Assembly: GCA_038496445.1 (NCBI GenBank)
Contig: JALMLS010000086.1
Coordinates: forward strand, 1-64,000
DNA length: 64,000 nucleotides
Direction of reading: 5' to 3'
Source: Trichosphaerium sp. ATCC 40318
Lineage: Eukaryota; Discosea; Flabellinia; Trichosidae
Shown: positions 1 to 10,842 of the stretch, piece after piece
Layout: each line of letters begins with the position of its first letter
Numbering within the stretch: position 1 is the stretch's first letter
The notes under the pieces: model-generated
What the model was told of the DNA's origin: nothing
What the model saw: only the letters and a program-made list of their open reading frames with translations
Databases searched by the model: none
Position numbers and translations under genes: made by a program

Positions 1-762
1 ACCCAAGTCGAAGCTGAACCTTCTCAAAAACAAACGAGAATCATTCACAAACTTTCTGTTAGACGCTTTTTCAGAGCTTCCACAAAATTATGTCAACTTT
101 CATTTAACACTGGGAAAAGATCATAAAATTTTTACTTTTCGGGGCAGCTAGCTCTTTTTGGACAACCAAAATCGCCTCTAACAAACTCATAATTTATGTT
201 GTCCAGTGAAAAATGAAAGTCGATGCATCGTTATCGTTATCAGCTTCAAAAGAAAAATAAATAGATAATACATTTTTGAGCACGTGATTTCGAATTTGCG
301 TTAAACTTTACCTTCAAGTTCTATTGATCCAAACGTAGCTTTAAAATCCCAACTAAGTGAATTATAAGGCAATGACGCGTTTAGGGTCGGTACACCACGA
401 AAAACAGCTAAACCAAGTGTTGTCACTTCCACTTCTTGACTGTAGTCCGTGTACGCGCCAGCTACAACACAAAAACAGTAAGTCAACGCGAACAGAGGAA
501 AAAAGCAATGTTGTGCTTTAACATACCTTCAACGCAAACAACAAACGTGTTATCTATCCCATCTACTGTCGATACAGCTTTTTTAATGGTGTAGAAGGGA
601 GATATTTCTGTGCCATTTCCTGTACCGTCAGATCCTCGATTACTAACGTATGTATCACATGGCTGCGCATTGGAGAAGCATAAACAAAACACTACAAAGA
701 TTAGTGGAGATAATGGAAACCCAGTCCTATAACGTACGTAAACCAATTACAACCTTAAGCAT
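1..762 (-). CDS. Secreted beta-helix-type protein, 3' part cut off by window edge
   Basis: This is the 5' part of a secreted protein whose 3' exons lie beyond base 1. I resolve three exons: 762-738, 691-527 and 461-312, all ending in phase 1. The micro-exon (MLKVVIGLL...) spliced to the next exon gives a clear signal peptide ending near FSNAQPC. The mature part has a Ser/Gly/Asp pattern (VSNRGSDGTGNGTEISPF, then TIKKAVSTVD) typical of the opening of right-handed parallel beta-helix (DUF1565-like) proteins. It is a paralogue of the gene at 13307-15544, which shares the same exon phases and the upstream start TTAC/GTACGT. Exons between 311 and 1 are not resolved. Function is unknown; a cell-surface or matrix role is inference. 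Confidence 0.6.
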
Positions 763-1362
763 AATGATAAAGAGGAGCGACTGTTAATGTAGGCGAAAGG
801 TAAAATACCGTTTTGAACACGTGAATTTAATGGCACAAAGTCATTGTTCCCAAAAGCCTGAGAAAGGTAAAGCAACAACACTCAAGCGTAGCAAAAATAC
901 AGGAGCAAACGTTTCTTGAATATTCAAGCGCAAGTGATCTCGTGAACTCGAAAAGTAAAAATGATATCGACCGTACCTTTCTTTTCATTTACAACGCTTT
1001 AATCGCCTATTGTATAAAAGTACACGCCAATAAATAGTACTTCCAATACCCTTGCTAATTTGTGCTGAGAGAGCTGCGATTGTCAAAAACTGTGACGTCA
1101 CTGTACGTAACACCAAAATTATTTTTTTTTAAATACTAGCTATTAATCACGTGGGTCGTATGCTTTAGAAGCTTTGTACAATTATTTTCAATCCTATTAA
1201 ACGGTATATCACATATCTAAGAAAGGTACTTGGTGGAATAAACTACGTTTCATCTGATTTGGGAAAAGTTGTTTATTACTTTTTTGAGAAAAGTTGAAAA
1301 ACGGTTTGTTGTATTTCACGGATATCTATCACCCTAGTCCTGTAGTATTCTACTCTACAAGT
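763..1362. other. Gene-free stretch
   Basis: This stretch lies between the start of the beta-helix gene and the 3' end of the 2OG-like gene. I see no coding exon. It contains two CACGTG hexamers (near 817 and 1149) and presumably the promoter of the first gene. The last ~60 bases next to 1363 are nearly identical, in inverted orientation, to the DNA following the paralogue at 26372, so they belong to the duplicated unit. Confidence 0.5.
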
Positions 1363-2441
1363 TTAAGCATCTGTAAACTTGTTCTCTTTGATGATTCTTG
1401 TTTTCTTTGGATCAGGAACAATACCAATAGGATTCTTTGTTGAGTGAGATTCATACCACATGCCGAGCTTATTAGAAACAAGGCGAAAGAATATTCTTCT
1501 TCCTGATTCTTTCATTGGTAACGCTTCATGCGGTGTTCTATCTGTTAACCAATACATAGACCTACCTTTCAGTAACGACATTCTCTCTCTTGGCAAGGCA
1601 TTCTTCAAGTGCTCCAAATCACCCAAAGATCCAATAACTGATGTTCCATCTTTTTTATCCTCAATGCTTACGTCCCAGATAGCGCACGTGTCATCCAAAT
1701 TTGTAGCAATAAACATACCATCTTTTAAACCATATCCGCCACCCCAAGCTTCATCATAATATCCATGTGAGGTTCCTAGTTTACCCGGAAACTCAATATG
1801 AACACCTGGTCTTCGTTGTGTTTTACCTTTCTCAACAAAAGACTCTTGTATTGTTAAGAAGCATATTGTACCTTCTTGCTGCTTGTCTACAGTAAGTGCG
1901 ATATCTAGCAAGTATATGTAAGGCCACAGATCTTCAGGGAGTTGATCCTTGAAGAGTTTTTTGTCCATCTTTAGAGGCATCATATTGATATCAATATCTT
2001 TTCCTGAAGGTGAAGGAAACTTGCTTGAAATGACTTTTGCGAATTGAGTTGGTTCGTGATCCCAGGATTCACAGTTTAGCTTGTCGATGATGGCGAAGTA
2101 TGCCTCAAAGTAACCGTAACCCCATGTACCTCTTGGTGGGAGTTTAATGAACGGGTTGTAGTGTTCTTTGTTGTATTCAAGTACAAATTCCCAAATACGC
2201 TTTATGACAATATAGCCAACGCCTGGACTCATGTTTAGCTGAAATAAACTTGTTTTGAGTCGTTTTTTTAACAGGCGCTTAAAACCGCTTTATATTGCTA
2301 CTTGCGCGTAGAAATTGTACCTTTTAGTACTGATAGGGCATTACCATCGTCATAAACGCCCATTAGAAAGATACGTGCCATAGGGTCCAAGCGAACAATT
2401 GGAGGTGCGTCATAGCCGCGAGAAGGTGCTACGTGCAGCAT
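1363..2441 (-). CDS. Putative 2OG-Fe(II) oxygenase-like protein, copy 1
   Basis: Two exons, 2441-2321 and 2222-1363, encode 326 aa; the 98-nt intron starts GTACAA and ends CCAG. The start is an ATG in an exon conserved in the second copy (MLxxxPSRGYDAPP). Candidate double-stranded beta-helix iron ligands are the His and Glu of RPGVHIE, a distal His in DRTPHEALP, and an Arg in GRRIFFRLV that could bind the 2-oxoglutarate carboxylate. This spacing fits, but does not prove, a dioxygenase. No signal peptide is seen, so it is likely cytosolic. The C-terminal two thirds are almost identical to the inverted copy at 25286-26372, while the stretch after the intron differs clearly. The fold assignment is inference from the H-x-E...H...R pattern; it could be another cupin-type protein. 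Confidence 0.6.
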
Positions 2442-3087
2442 TGTCTAGGTTTACTATTCAGCTTGACTTATTAGTGGCTTCGTTGAATGTTGGTGGCAGC
2501 AACTTCTCCTTTTTTTGCTTTGGTGAATGTACCTCCTTCAAAAAATGTACTCTGAAGACAGGCTCAAAAATCTGGTCTGCAGCTTTAAAAAAACAAGCGA
2601 GAACAGGAAAGCGTAATAACTTACTATGAGTGGAATGTGTTTATTGCACCACATTTTTTTTGCCATGAATTCATCGGGAAATGGCCACTCTTGTGATTTC
2701 AATGGATTTTTTAGGCATATCCCATTCAACTTAGGCAAGCGCTTACACGTGATAATAGCTGCCTATACCTTACCTGAAAACAACTGTGTACTGATTTTTT
2801 GTTAGTATCACAACCCCAGTGTGGACAGATTCTGGTTCTTGTAGCATATCTCACAATTATTCCTCGGCTAGTAGATGCGAGAGACAATACTTTGTTGTGG
2901 TTAAAAGTACCTTGAAGTACACGCCTTTTATATATTGAAAAGAGGTGCTGAAGAAAAAATGTTCCTAAGCAGTTTAAACCAACAGTGAGTTGTCAAACAG
3001 TAAACGAACCAAATATTATACTAAGTGCACTATGATCCACTATGGCTACCTACTCTTTTTATGTATTCATATCCCTTAGTGTACGTA
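2442..3087. other. Intergenic region between divergent genes
   Basis: This is the divergent promoter region of the 2OG-like gene (minus) and the secreted gene (plus). The first ~40 bases upstream of 2441 match the upstream flank of the copy at 25286, so the duplication includes the proximal promoter. It contains one CACGTG near 2746. No coding exon was recognised. Confidence 0.4.
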
Positions 3088-4958
3088 ATGAATACAACGC
3101 ATCACAGCACTATTCTATGGTTTCTTTTTGTATTGTTTTCATTTCAAGGTACCTAGTGATGTTTCCGTTTTGAGTCTTCGAGCAGTTACACTTGTACCTT
3201 CCTACTTTACGTTTAAACCATTACTAGCATTTGCTTTGGAGATGAATACATGGGGTGACTTACGTCCCTTGGGTATGGAACAAGTACTGGAGAATACTGA
3301 AGAAAGAATTCGTGACCCTGTCGTTGCTGTTGGTAAAATACCCGGCAAGGGAGATGTTGTGTGTTTAGCTGTGCGCACCGCTAGTACTACTGTGGAGGGA
3401 TATGTGAACATAACTGGATTTGCTATTATGATGGGTACAATCGAAGGCAAGTCACGTGTTTTTTTCACATCCACGCTGGCAATTAATATGGTCGTAGAAA
3501 TTTCCGACGGAGCTGCCAGTGTTCGTAAAGTAGTGTCAGTAGAAGTGGATTACTTACAGATTGTATATGGAAACAATGAATTTGCTGTGTTAACTCTGGA
3601 TACAGTTAGTCCTTCAACATTCGCCATGAACCTACGATTTGTTGGGTACAATGAAGGTGTACGTACTTTATCTCAATTTAATTGAGCTAACCCTCATCTG
3701 TGTAGCTTACAATTTCAGAACCTCTTGAACTACATACTAGTAGCGCCAAATTTAGGGCGGATTATGGTTTCACCTTTGCTAGCTGTATGTTTCTATAGCA
3801 AAGCAACATGTATTGATAATAACCTGATACTTTAGCTACAAAAACGTACATGATTATCAAAGGAGGTTTTATTCCTATCTTCGTGAACGAAGACAAACAA
3901 GTCCGAATGAGCGACAAAAACTGTACGTTTATAACAACACTTTCTTATTTACTACCCTTTTTAGTTAATAACCAAGGAGCTGAAAGACTTACTACCGCTG
4001 TTGCCATGGATGACTGCTTCCTTTTCTTATATGTTAGAAGTCATTCAATCTTTTCAGGGTCTACCACTTATCCCTACGCCGACGTAAGGATATAAGCAAA
4101 CATGTAAAATACTTGTAGTATTTCTAACTTATCAACTAGGTACTTCTTCCTGGTTACATAAGCAGCTCTACATATTTTTATAACAATGTAGCATATGACC
4201 CAGTATCCAAACATGCTGCTGTGTTTGTATACTTCCTCAGTGATAAAAGCCTGAAGCTTAAGCTGCTTTCATTGAATTGTACACACGAAAACTCACTACA
4301 AGTTAACGAAACTCTCTTGTCAAAAGAACGTGACATTGACATAAATCCAAGAAAAGTGGTCATAGCTGCTTCTTCACATGATGACAAAGCGTTTATTGCG
4401 TCTGTGATAGAAACGAAAGGACGTAGAAAGACAGTTCTCTATTCCATATCAGGTGAAAACCATGTAATTTCAAATGTATTACCAAGAGAACCGTATCATC
4501 CTATAACTCAAGATGTAGCTTGGATATCCCATGTCGGAACACGATGTGGTGTCGGTATTGTACGCACTATAGACTAATAAGTGTTTTATTAACCGCCATT
4601 TAAGGTTGTGGCACAAATCCAAAAGACAGTGTATTTTTTTTTCGCTGATGATCAATATTTATGTCCTCCTCCACCTACTCCTCGTCCGCCTCCCCCAACG
4701 TATTCTCCATCTTTACAACCTCCTACAAACCCATTATCACCAATGTCAACCCAAACCCGGTCTCCATCAGTACAACCAAGTGTCAACTCGCCAAATGATT
4801 CAAACGTTCCAGGTGAAGAACCTCCAACAAACATCCCTGATCTACCTCCAATGACGTCTAGTGCACTTTCGGTGAAAATCAACACAAGGTTGTTTGTTCT
4901 TTCAGAGTGTTTGATAATATGTCTTTTACTGAGTGTAATGCATTCAAACAACCAATAA
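3088..4958 (+). CDS. Secreted, tail-anchored Pro/Thr-rich protein (family A, intact)
   Basis: Eight exons (3088-3148, 3228-3446, 3498-3658, 3706-3784, 3836-3922, 3965-4083, 4140-4559, 4605-4958) give 499 aa with the frame kept throughout. Exon 1 is a signal peptide (hydrophobic core ILWFLFVLFSF). The body has scattered beta-strand-like segments (VVAVG, VYGNNE, GFTFAS), then a Pro/Ser/Thr linker starting CPPPPTPRPP and a hydrophobic C terminus, suggesting a GPI signal or single TM anchor. Intron 2 (3447-3497) starts GCAAGT, a GC-AG donor, is 51 nt, has no stop and contains CACGTG; splicing it aligns the protein with its neighbour at 5596. The next gene is a damaged tandem paralogue. Function is unknown; a cell-surface glycoprotein is inferred. 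Confidence 0.65.
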
Positions 4959-5595
4959 ACGCTGCAATCATGATTCCCAAAATGTAATTTGGATTTTGAA
5001 GATCTAAAAGGTTGGTTGCACTTATATTATTTACAAGGTTGTTTATTTGTGAACAATTGCTAATACATACTAAGCTTTTTCACCAAAATTTGAACGTGAT
5101 GTGCCATCGTTTCAATCAATTTGATCTTCCACACTTTTCTGTTTATTCATTAGAGGGCAGGTTTGTTTGTTTAAACAAGTACCATACAACGTATAGCAGG
5201 CCATCCAACTAGTTCCCATGGTTTGAGTGTCGAAAAAAACAACATTGCTTTCGTTGTATCATAGTAATAAAAACTGCATTGAAGTATCTTTTTACTCCGG
5301 CCAACCTTGACAGAGAGTGCAGTTTTGCTTTCACGTCAAGTTTTCAGAAAGTTTGAACTGGAAATCCTCATGCGTAATTAAGAGTGATAAAACGAGATTC
5401 CACAATGCCTTGGCTAACATTAAAGTTGGATTTTCGCAAGTGACTCAAAGAAGTGCTGGGTTTTGGTTTTTAGTTTTTGCCACTATCCGCCACAGTCGTA
5501 AAAAAATTCATGAGAAACAGCAAATGTTCATTGAATTCAAAATCCTAATTTACTTTCTCCTTCATTACGTGGCAACTTCTCAATTAAATACGAAA
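4959..5595. other. Intergenic spacer of the tandem pair
   Basis: This is the spacer between the two family A genes. It contains the 3' untranslated region of the first and the promoter of the second. No conserved exon was found; the open stretches here are short and resemble no paralogue. Confidence 0.4.
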
Positions 5596-7490
5596 ATGAG
5601 TATCACCCAATTTTATACGCTATGTTTAGTCGCCATACTGTTCATGTCTGCAAGTACGCCTTCAATTTTTCGGAGTCTTTTTTTTTTATGTGGATATTTA
5701 CAGTGGATTTTCTAGGCGCTACGACTTTCAACACTTGGACTGATATGCGCTCAGCAGGCCTTGATTCTTTTCTATACACTTCGCCGAGGATGAAGGTTTA
5801 GAAAATCCTGTAGTCGCTACAGGTGTTATTGAAGGACATGGACAAGTTGTTTGCTCATTATCGACCATAATGGAAACTCCTGATACTAGCAAGCGGAAGA
5901 CAGCTCCTCGAAGGTCTGCAGGATTATTGATAACAGTAGGTTCAATACAAGGTAACAGTACAAAATAAGTTCGGCTTGGATTAAAACTTACTAAATATAG
6001 ATATCCAGACCAACAGTAGCACCACTATTAGGCTTGATAAAGAAAGAGAACCAAGAGCTGTTAGTGTTATATATGGCAACAATGAGTTAGCTATATTGTA
6101 TTGCGCTTCTGTATTCCCAAAAAGAAGAGTTCCGGCCAACATCCCATGTGCAGTTCGTTTTGTAACATCAAACAATGGAGTACGCAAAAAATCAACACAG
6201 AAGACTCGACACTGGCTAACTATTTATTTTTTGTAGACGTTTGAAGTTTCCTCAGCTCAAGAAATTATAACAGGAAGCCCGTCTAATAGCGAGTATGGAT
6301 TCACTTATGACTCAAGTACGGCAAAGTTCTAACTAACAAAAGAAAAACCAGAATTTTCTTCTTTTTTTTTCTTACTTTCTTCTTTGTAGAGACCAATAGC
6401 TACATGATTGTACAACAAGTTGATGGATTAATTCCAGTTTTTATCGACCAAGTTAGCCGAAATGAAACTATGTCACCTAAATATGGAGCAAACTGTAAGT
6501 GGCTTTTTAAGCGTTGTACTAAACGAAGCTCACTTTTTTTGTAGTCACACAAAACTCAGTACAATTTGGTGCCTCTGCAGTTGTTGATGGGTGCTATATC
6601 AGTACGTTTAAAAATACTGGAGTAAATGGAATCTTTGTAACAGCACTTAACCAAGTTGGGAATGAGGTACGCTCTTGACTAGACAAAATCAATCAACGAC
6701 TGAAGCTGACCATTTTTACAGGTTGTCTATCAACAACTTCTTGTTAATGATACTCACGTTACCGCGTATGGAAGTCTAGCTTATGATCCAATATCTAAGC
6801 AGTTTGCTCTTCTCTATGGTAATGGCACAAACGATGCTGTGACTATTCGTATTCAACAGTTCTCACTTGACTGTAATGCAACCAACCCAAGTGTCACAAT
6901 TCTATCAAATGTAGCGCTTACAAATGATACCGAGTTTACTAATGACGAATCACGTGCTTTCACAATCATAAATACAACTGCGTATGAGTCATCGTTTTTA
7001 GCAGTCTACACTGTTGATCCATTCAACCCGAAACTATTCATGGCATCAATTGACAGCAGCAACAACATTGTGAAGAAAGAGCTACCTACAACATTAAACA
7101 ACAGTCCATCAAACCCTGATATACGTGGTTGGATGATCAATCTTCTAACTGTGGAGCAGCATTGGTAAGCGCTTTTGGCCCATAGTTTTTTTGCAATCTA
7201 CTAACTGTTTATCAAAGGTTGTTGTTCAAACTACAATACAGAACAACGAAGTGAATACAACAACAGAAATAATGGTTACAGACGATTCACTTGAAGTCTT
7301 TTCATGCCCACCGCCGCCAACTACAACCCCTCCATCTACGTCCTCACCAACAACCGAACCTCCCACAATGGAGCCGCCTGTGTCTACTTCACCAACTCAA
7401 GCAAATTCTCCGTCCTCAGATACAAGTGAAGCATCTATTCCAAAGGTTTTCGCAATGTGTTGTATTACAGCAATCGCACTTCTTGTTTGA
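5596..7490 (+). pseudogene. Second family A gene, frame broken twice
   Basis: This copy keeps the eight-exon layout of the gene at 3088: 5596-5653 (signal peptide), 5716-5951, 6001-6179, 6237-6315, 6390-6494, 6545-6666, 6722-7164 and 7218-7490. Exon 2 is 236 nt where phase demands a multiple of three, so the frame shifts around 5775-5785, between an NTWTDMRSAG-like part and an ENPVVATG-like part. Exon 7 is again one phase off at its GTAAGC donor. The other exons are open and similar to the paralogue, ending in a Thr/Pro-rich linker and a hydrophobic tail (IPKVFAMCCITAIALLV). The gene is therefore a young pseudogene or carries two assembly indels; RNA reads would decide. Confidence 0.6.
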
Positions 7491-7956
7491 ACCCTTCATT
7501 GAAAGCCTATCAAAAATAAACTACACATTGTTTCACGCTTTGTCGTCATTCTGTGTGCCGATCTTTTTAGTATAATAGAGTGCTTTTACCCGTGTTCTTT
7601 CAACTTTCTATTCAAACACGCGCATCACAGTTCCAAATTTGAGGCTTTGTGTTTAGCGCTTGGGCTTCCATAGCTTGTCTATTAGTGCTTTATTTAAATA
7701 ATGACACGTCCTGGCTTCTGACTTACGTTTGTCAGTCTGCTGAAACATAACTACTACTGATGAGTGTAGTAGAAACCATCCCGGGCTTGTTGTATTGATC
7801 ACGTGTTCGAACGAGTTGGAAAAAAATGCTCGAAAAAATTCAATACTTTTTTTTCTAAACTCACAATGGAGAATAATTGCGGCGGGTTTTTTTAATTGTT
7901 TGTGTTTATTGTGCGTGTCTTAGTAGCGTAATATCGTACTGTTCAATGTTGAGCGT
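7491..7956. other. 3' region of family A gene; duplicated at 27.3 kb
   Basis: This holds the downstream region of the family A gene and the end of the convergent GST gene. About 200 bases (roughly 7480-7690) recur inverted and diverged at 27.30-27.52 kb, there fused to an F-box/YwqK fragment. A CACGTG lies near 7800. No coding exon was seen. Confidence 0.5.
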
Positions 7957-8852
7957 TTAATTATCAGTCTTTGGTCTGCTTTCTCTCCATGCCTTGAAAA
8001 TTTCGTCCGTTGCAGTTCTAGGAACAAAGGTAAGAATCAAAGAAGAATAAAACGTTAGAGTAATAAAAAGTACCTTAATTTTTGCAAGTTTGGAAGTGTC
8101 TTGGTAACAGAACCATCAACATCAAAGTCGTCAGTACCACGTGCAAGTACGATATCGGCAAGTGATAGTTTATCACCAAGCAAAAAGGTACCCTTGGGAG
8201 ACGTTAACTTTATACAAAGGCACAAAGAACAAGCTGAACGTACTTCATTCTTTGCATAGAATGTCTCGATGATTTTGAGTTTTGCTGGTACACTCTCTTC
8301 AGATAGTTTCTTGTACTTGGCAGGACGTTCGGCTTCAGGCGTTAGAAAACGGATGACGGAAGCCTCTTGGTACAAGTCTCCGCACAGTTCATCTATGAGT
8401 GTTTAGTTCATCAGAATATGCGTTTTGATTTGAGATACTTACAAACCATATCGATGAGGAGCTCGTCTTCGGCGCAAGACCCGTAAAAACCAAACTTGTT
8501 AGCGAGGTAGCGTACAATTGCTGCTGATTGAGCGTATTTGGCGGCTGTAAAGAGGATTAACGGCGAAACAACAAAATGGGGAAAAATACGGAAAAAAAAA
8601 CTGTTAACGAACTTTTTCCGTCAGTGGTGATTTCCAACATTGGTACTTGTCCAAATGGTGTTTTTGGCTTTATAGCAGGCCATTCGGCGAATGTAAAGCG
8701 GTTATCTTCAAACTCTAAACATACACGTGAGAAAAGATAACGTGTTTTTCCTTATTTAAAGCGTATCTACCTTGTTTGGCTGCAGCAAAAAGATAACGGA
8801 TTATTTCACCTCTGCCGCGTGCGTTAAAGTAAGTGAGCTTGTATGTTGTCAT
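7957..8852 (-). CDS. Glutathione S-transferase (sigma-like)
   Basis: Exons 8852-8771, 8714-8613, 8544-8443, 8392-8074 and 8017-7957 encode about 209-221 aa, the normal GST length. The N terminus ([18 protein letters not shown]) has the catalytic Tyr and the RG.E.IR motif of sigma-class or prostaglandin-D-synthase-like GSTs. The thioredoxin fold continues through [10 protein letters not shown] with the cis-Pro and the glutathione-binding QSxAIVRYLA. The C-terminal helical domain contains [11 protein letters not shown], the usual N-capping box. A 36-nt piece (8243-8208) starts GTACGT, ends AAG, is in frame and lies where an insertion would break the family alignment, so it is probably a very short intron. 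The role is conjugation of glutathione to electrophiles in the cytosol. The gene is convergent with the family A tandem pair. Confidence 0.85.
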
Positions 8853-9070
8853 TGTTGTGTTAACTGTGAGAATATGGAACTAAAAACTCAACGTGTCATG
8901 AATCACGTGACTTAAATAAAAAGGTGGAAAAACAGGTGGAAAGAACGGGCTAAATAATACCCCAACTAAGCCACTTAAAACCCCCGTAGCTTCGTAGTGT
9001 TCGTAGCAAACTTCACGATCTTTTAGCTGAATACAAGGTATTTACCCGCCATATCTATACCAAAACCGTC

Positions 9071-9222
9071 ATGTGTACTGTACAAACGTTTGCAGTCCTT
9101 AAGAACGATGTAATGGTACGCCCCGAAATCCCATACACAGATATTTGTAACCGCCCATTACTCCGCACCGCAGCCAAATTAGGTCAAACTTTTAGCCGCT
9201 GGAAAACCATTGTATACTTGTG
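9071..9222 (+). CDS. Unassigned first exon, possible fusion to downstream fragment
   Basis: An ATG-initiated open exon of about 50 codons ends in a good donor (TG/GTAAGA). It contains a basic-hydrophobic segment (LLRTAAKLGQTFSRW) that I do not recognise. It lies just upstream of the truncated YwqK-repeat copy at 9300, but no acceptor there restores the repeat frame, so the join is not supported. It may be the remnant of another gene that the fragment landed in. Confidence 0.25.
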
Positions 9223-9289
9223 GTAAGACATTTAAGTTTATTTTTGTTCACTTGTAGTATTTATCTAAGATACTTTTTTTGATAACTTG

Positions 9290-9316
9290 ACTCCTTCTTT
9301 GTATCAAAGAAGGAGT
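9290..9316. repeat. Perfect 12-bp palindrome at a gene truncation point
   Basis: ACTCCTTCTTTG, a 3-base spacer and its exact reverse complement CAAAGAAGGAGT. The right arm is ordinary coding sequence of the YwqK family (KEGV), matching the gene at 20802-21469. The left arm replaces the expected upstream coding sequence. The palindrome therefore marks the breakpoint where homology to the intact paralogues begins, as expected from a fold-back or template-switch event. Confidence 0.6.
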
Positions 9317-9671
9317 GTACGAGGGTTGGTATAACGGCCAGTTATATGAAAAAGGTAACTACTCAAACAATAAACTACATGGTGAATACAAGGAGTGGTA
9401 TGCCAATGGTCAAATACAGAAGCAATATCACTATGTAAATAGTAAGAAAGAAGGAGAGGGCAAGAGTTGGCATGCTAACGGCCAGTTACGTAAACAACAG
9501 AACTACTCAAACAACAAAAAGCATGGCGAATGCAAATACTGGCATGACAACGGCCAAATAGCTGTGTGGTGTAACTACAATTCAGGCAAACTAGAAGGAG
9601 ACTATAAATATTGGTGTGAAATAGGCATTCTGAGTCATCAACGTCATTATGTTAATGGGAGGGTAAAGTAG
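9302..9671 (+). pseudogene. 5'-truncated F-box/YwqK-repeat copy
   Basis: An open frame of ~120 codons with about five 22-23-residue repeats of the type EGEYKxWxxNGQL (MORN-like, YwqK family). It lacks the MT(T/A)KRK start exon and the F-box of the intact copies (20802, 45541, 46701) and starts at a palindromic breakpoint. It is closest to the gene at 46701-47577 (shared GEGKSWHANGQL, GQIAVWCNYNSGKLEGD) but ends early at HYVNGRVK. Downstream DNA to about 9950 also matches the region beyond that gene. It is probably a non-functional relic, though the repeats remain open. Confidence 0.65.
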
Positions 9672-9960
9672 TCAAAAGTTGTTGTAGCCAACAATAGAAA
9701 AGAGCAAGTCAAACAGCTAGTTAACACTGACCATAATATATTTATACACAAATCATCTTAATACTATATTAATGAACCAAAACACGTTTGAGTGGACATA
9801 GCTTATTGTAGTAAATAATTTTATTTCTTTTTTCAAAATGTGTTTTGATAAAAATGACAGCTTGCAAAAGATTAGGTACTTTAAAAAGATAAATTAATCA
9901 CCAATCTATGTAGGCTATGTTCACATGCTACTTAGAGTATTAATGTGGTTGATAAAATAT

Positions 9961-10355
9961 GTGTTTATGGTTGGGGAAGACCCTGTAGCCAAATGGTAAA
10001 ATCACACAACTGCTCAATTTTCAGCATTGGTCCAAAGCCCACCTGACGCCACTCTCTAAACTTGTCTGGTATGGACATTGAGGACATGACGATGTTTTAC
10101 AGGCTGCTGTCAAACCAGACGGGCACCTCATCAAACCTACAGGACGGGAATCCAACAACCCAACACCCAACACCCATCAACCCTTTTGAAAAACAACCAC
10201 TGTAATTACAGCGGGTGTGGTTCACCTGCTTGTACCAATCATTTAACAGCAAAGGGATTGTAACCACTAGTAATTGCTGTGCTACATGCCTAGGCATGTG
10301 TGGAATGTACTATCGTGTCAATAAACTGACTCAAAAAAAAAAAGTGTTTATGGTT
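9961..10355 (+). mobile_element. tRNA-derived SINE with 12-bp target-site duplication
   Basis: Perfect direct repeats GTGTTTATGGTT at 9961-9972 and 10344-10355 flank a ~370-bp body ending in an A11 run. Near its 5' end the body carries a pol III A-box-like TAGCCAAATGG (9987-9997) and, about 40 bp on, a B-box-like GGTCCAAAGCC, as in tRNA-derived SINE heads. The body looks richer in G+C than its surroundings and contains a CCCAACACCC microsatellite. Target duplication plus poly(A) tail shows retroposition by a LINE-type machinery that must exist elsewhere in the genome. The insertion sits in the duplicated spacer downstream of a decayed F-box/YwqK copy. Confidence 0.8.
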
Positions 10356-10842
10356 CAAAATGCATAACAACATCATTATCAGCGTTGAGTACAATTTTCT
10401 GTTCTCAGAGCGATCACATGTTAAACGTTGTAAATGTATAGTAATCGTCAATGAAACGTATTGTAGATAAAGTTCACAGTGCACTACGACAGTGATAATA
10501 CGCTTTTGGCGTAGTGGTTTATAATATGCGACAGTAAGCTCATTCTGTGCCGTGGGGAAAAAAAAACAGTATTTATAGAATTCTATTTGTAGTAATTAAT
10601 TCACTTGCTAGACTAATGCGCTTATATTTCTATAAACTGAAGAAAACTGTCGCATCACCTTAGATGTCTATTCTCCGTTCCTTGAATGAGTTCATGAGAG
10701 ATTTCCTTTTTAGTCTTCCTGAGTCAACACAAATAAACTAACTAGATTCTCCTTTCTCTCTACGTTCACAACTACTCTATAGGGCACTAACCCCTATACG
10801 ACAAACCTAATACACAAAAGTATTTATAGCGATTCGTATAAA
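10356..10842. other. Promoter region of the LRR gene
   Basis: No exon or recognisable repeat was seen here. It presumably holds the promoter and 5' untranslated region of the gene starting at 10843. Confidence 0.35.

Noticed and set aside
4606-4951. Alternative frames (plus and minus) over the Pro-rich linker
   Set aside because: Compositional side effect of the CCTCC-rich linker; only one frame continues from the preceding exon.
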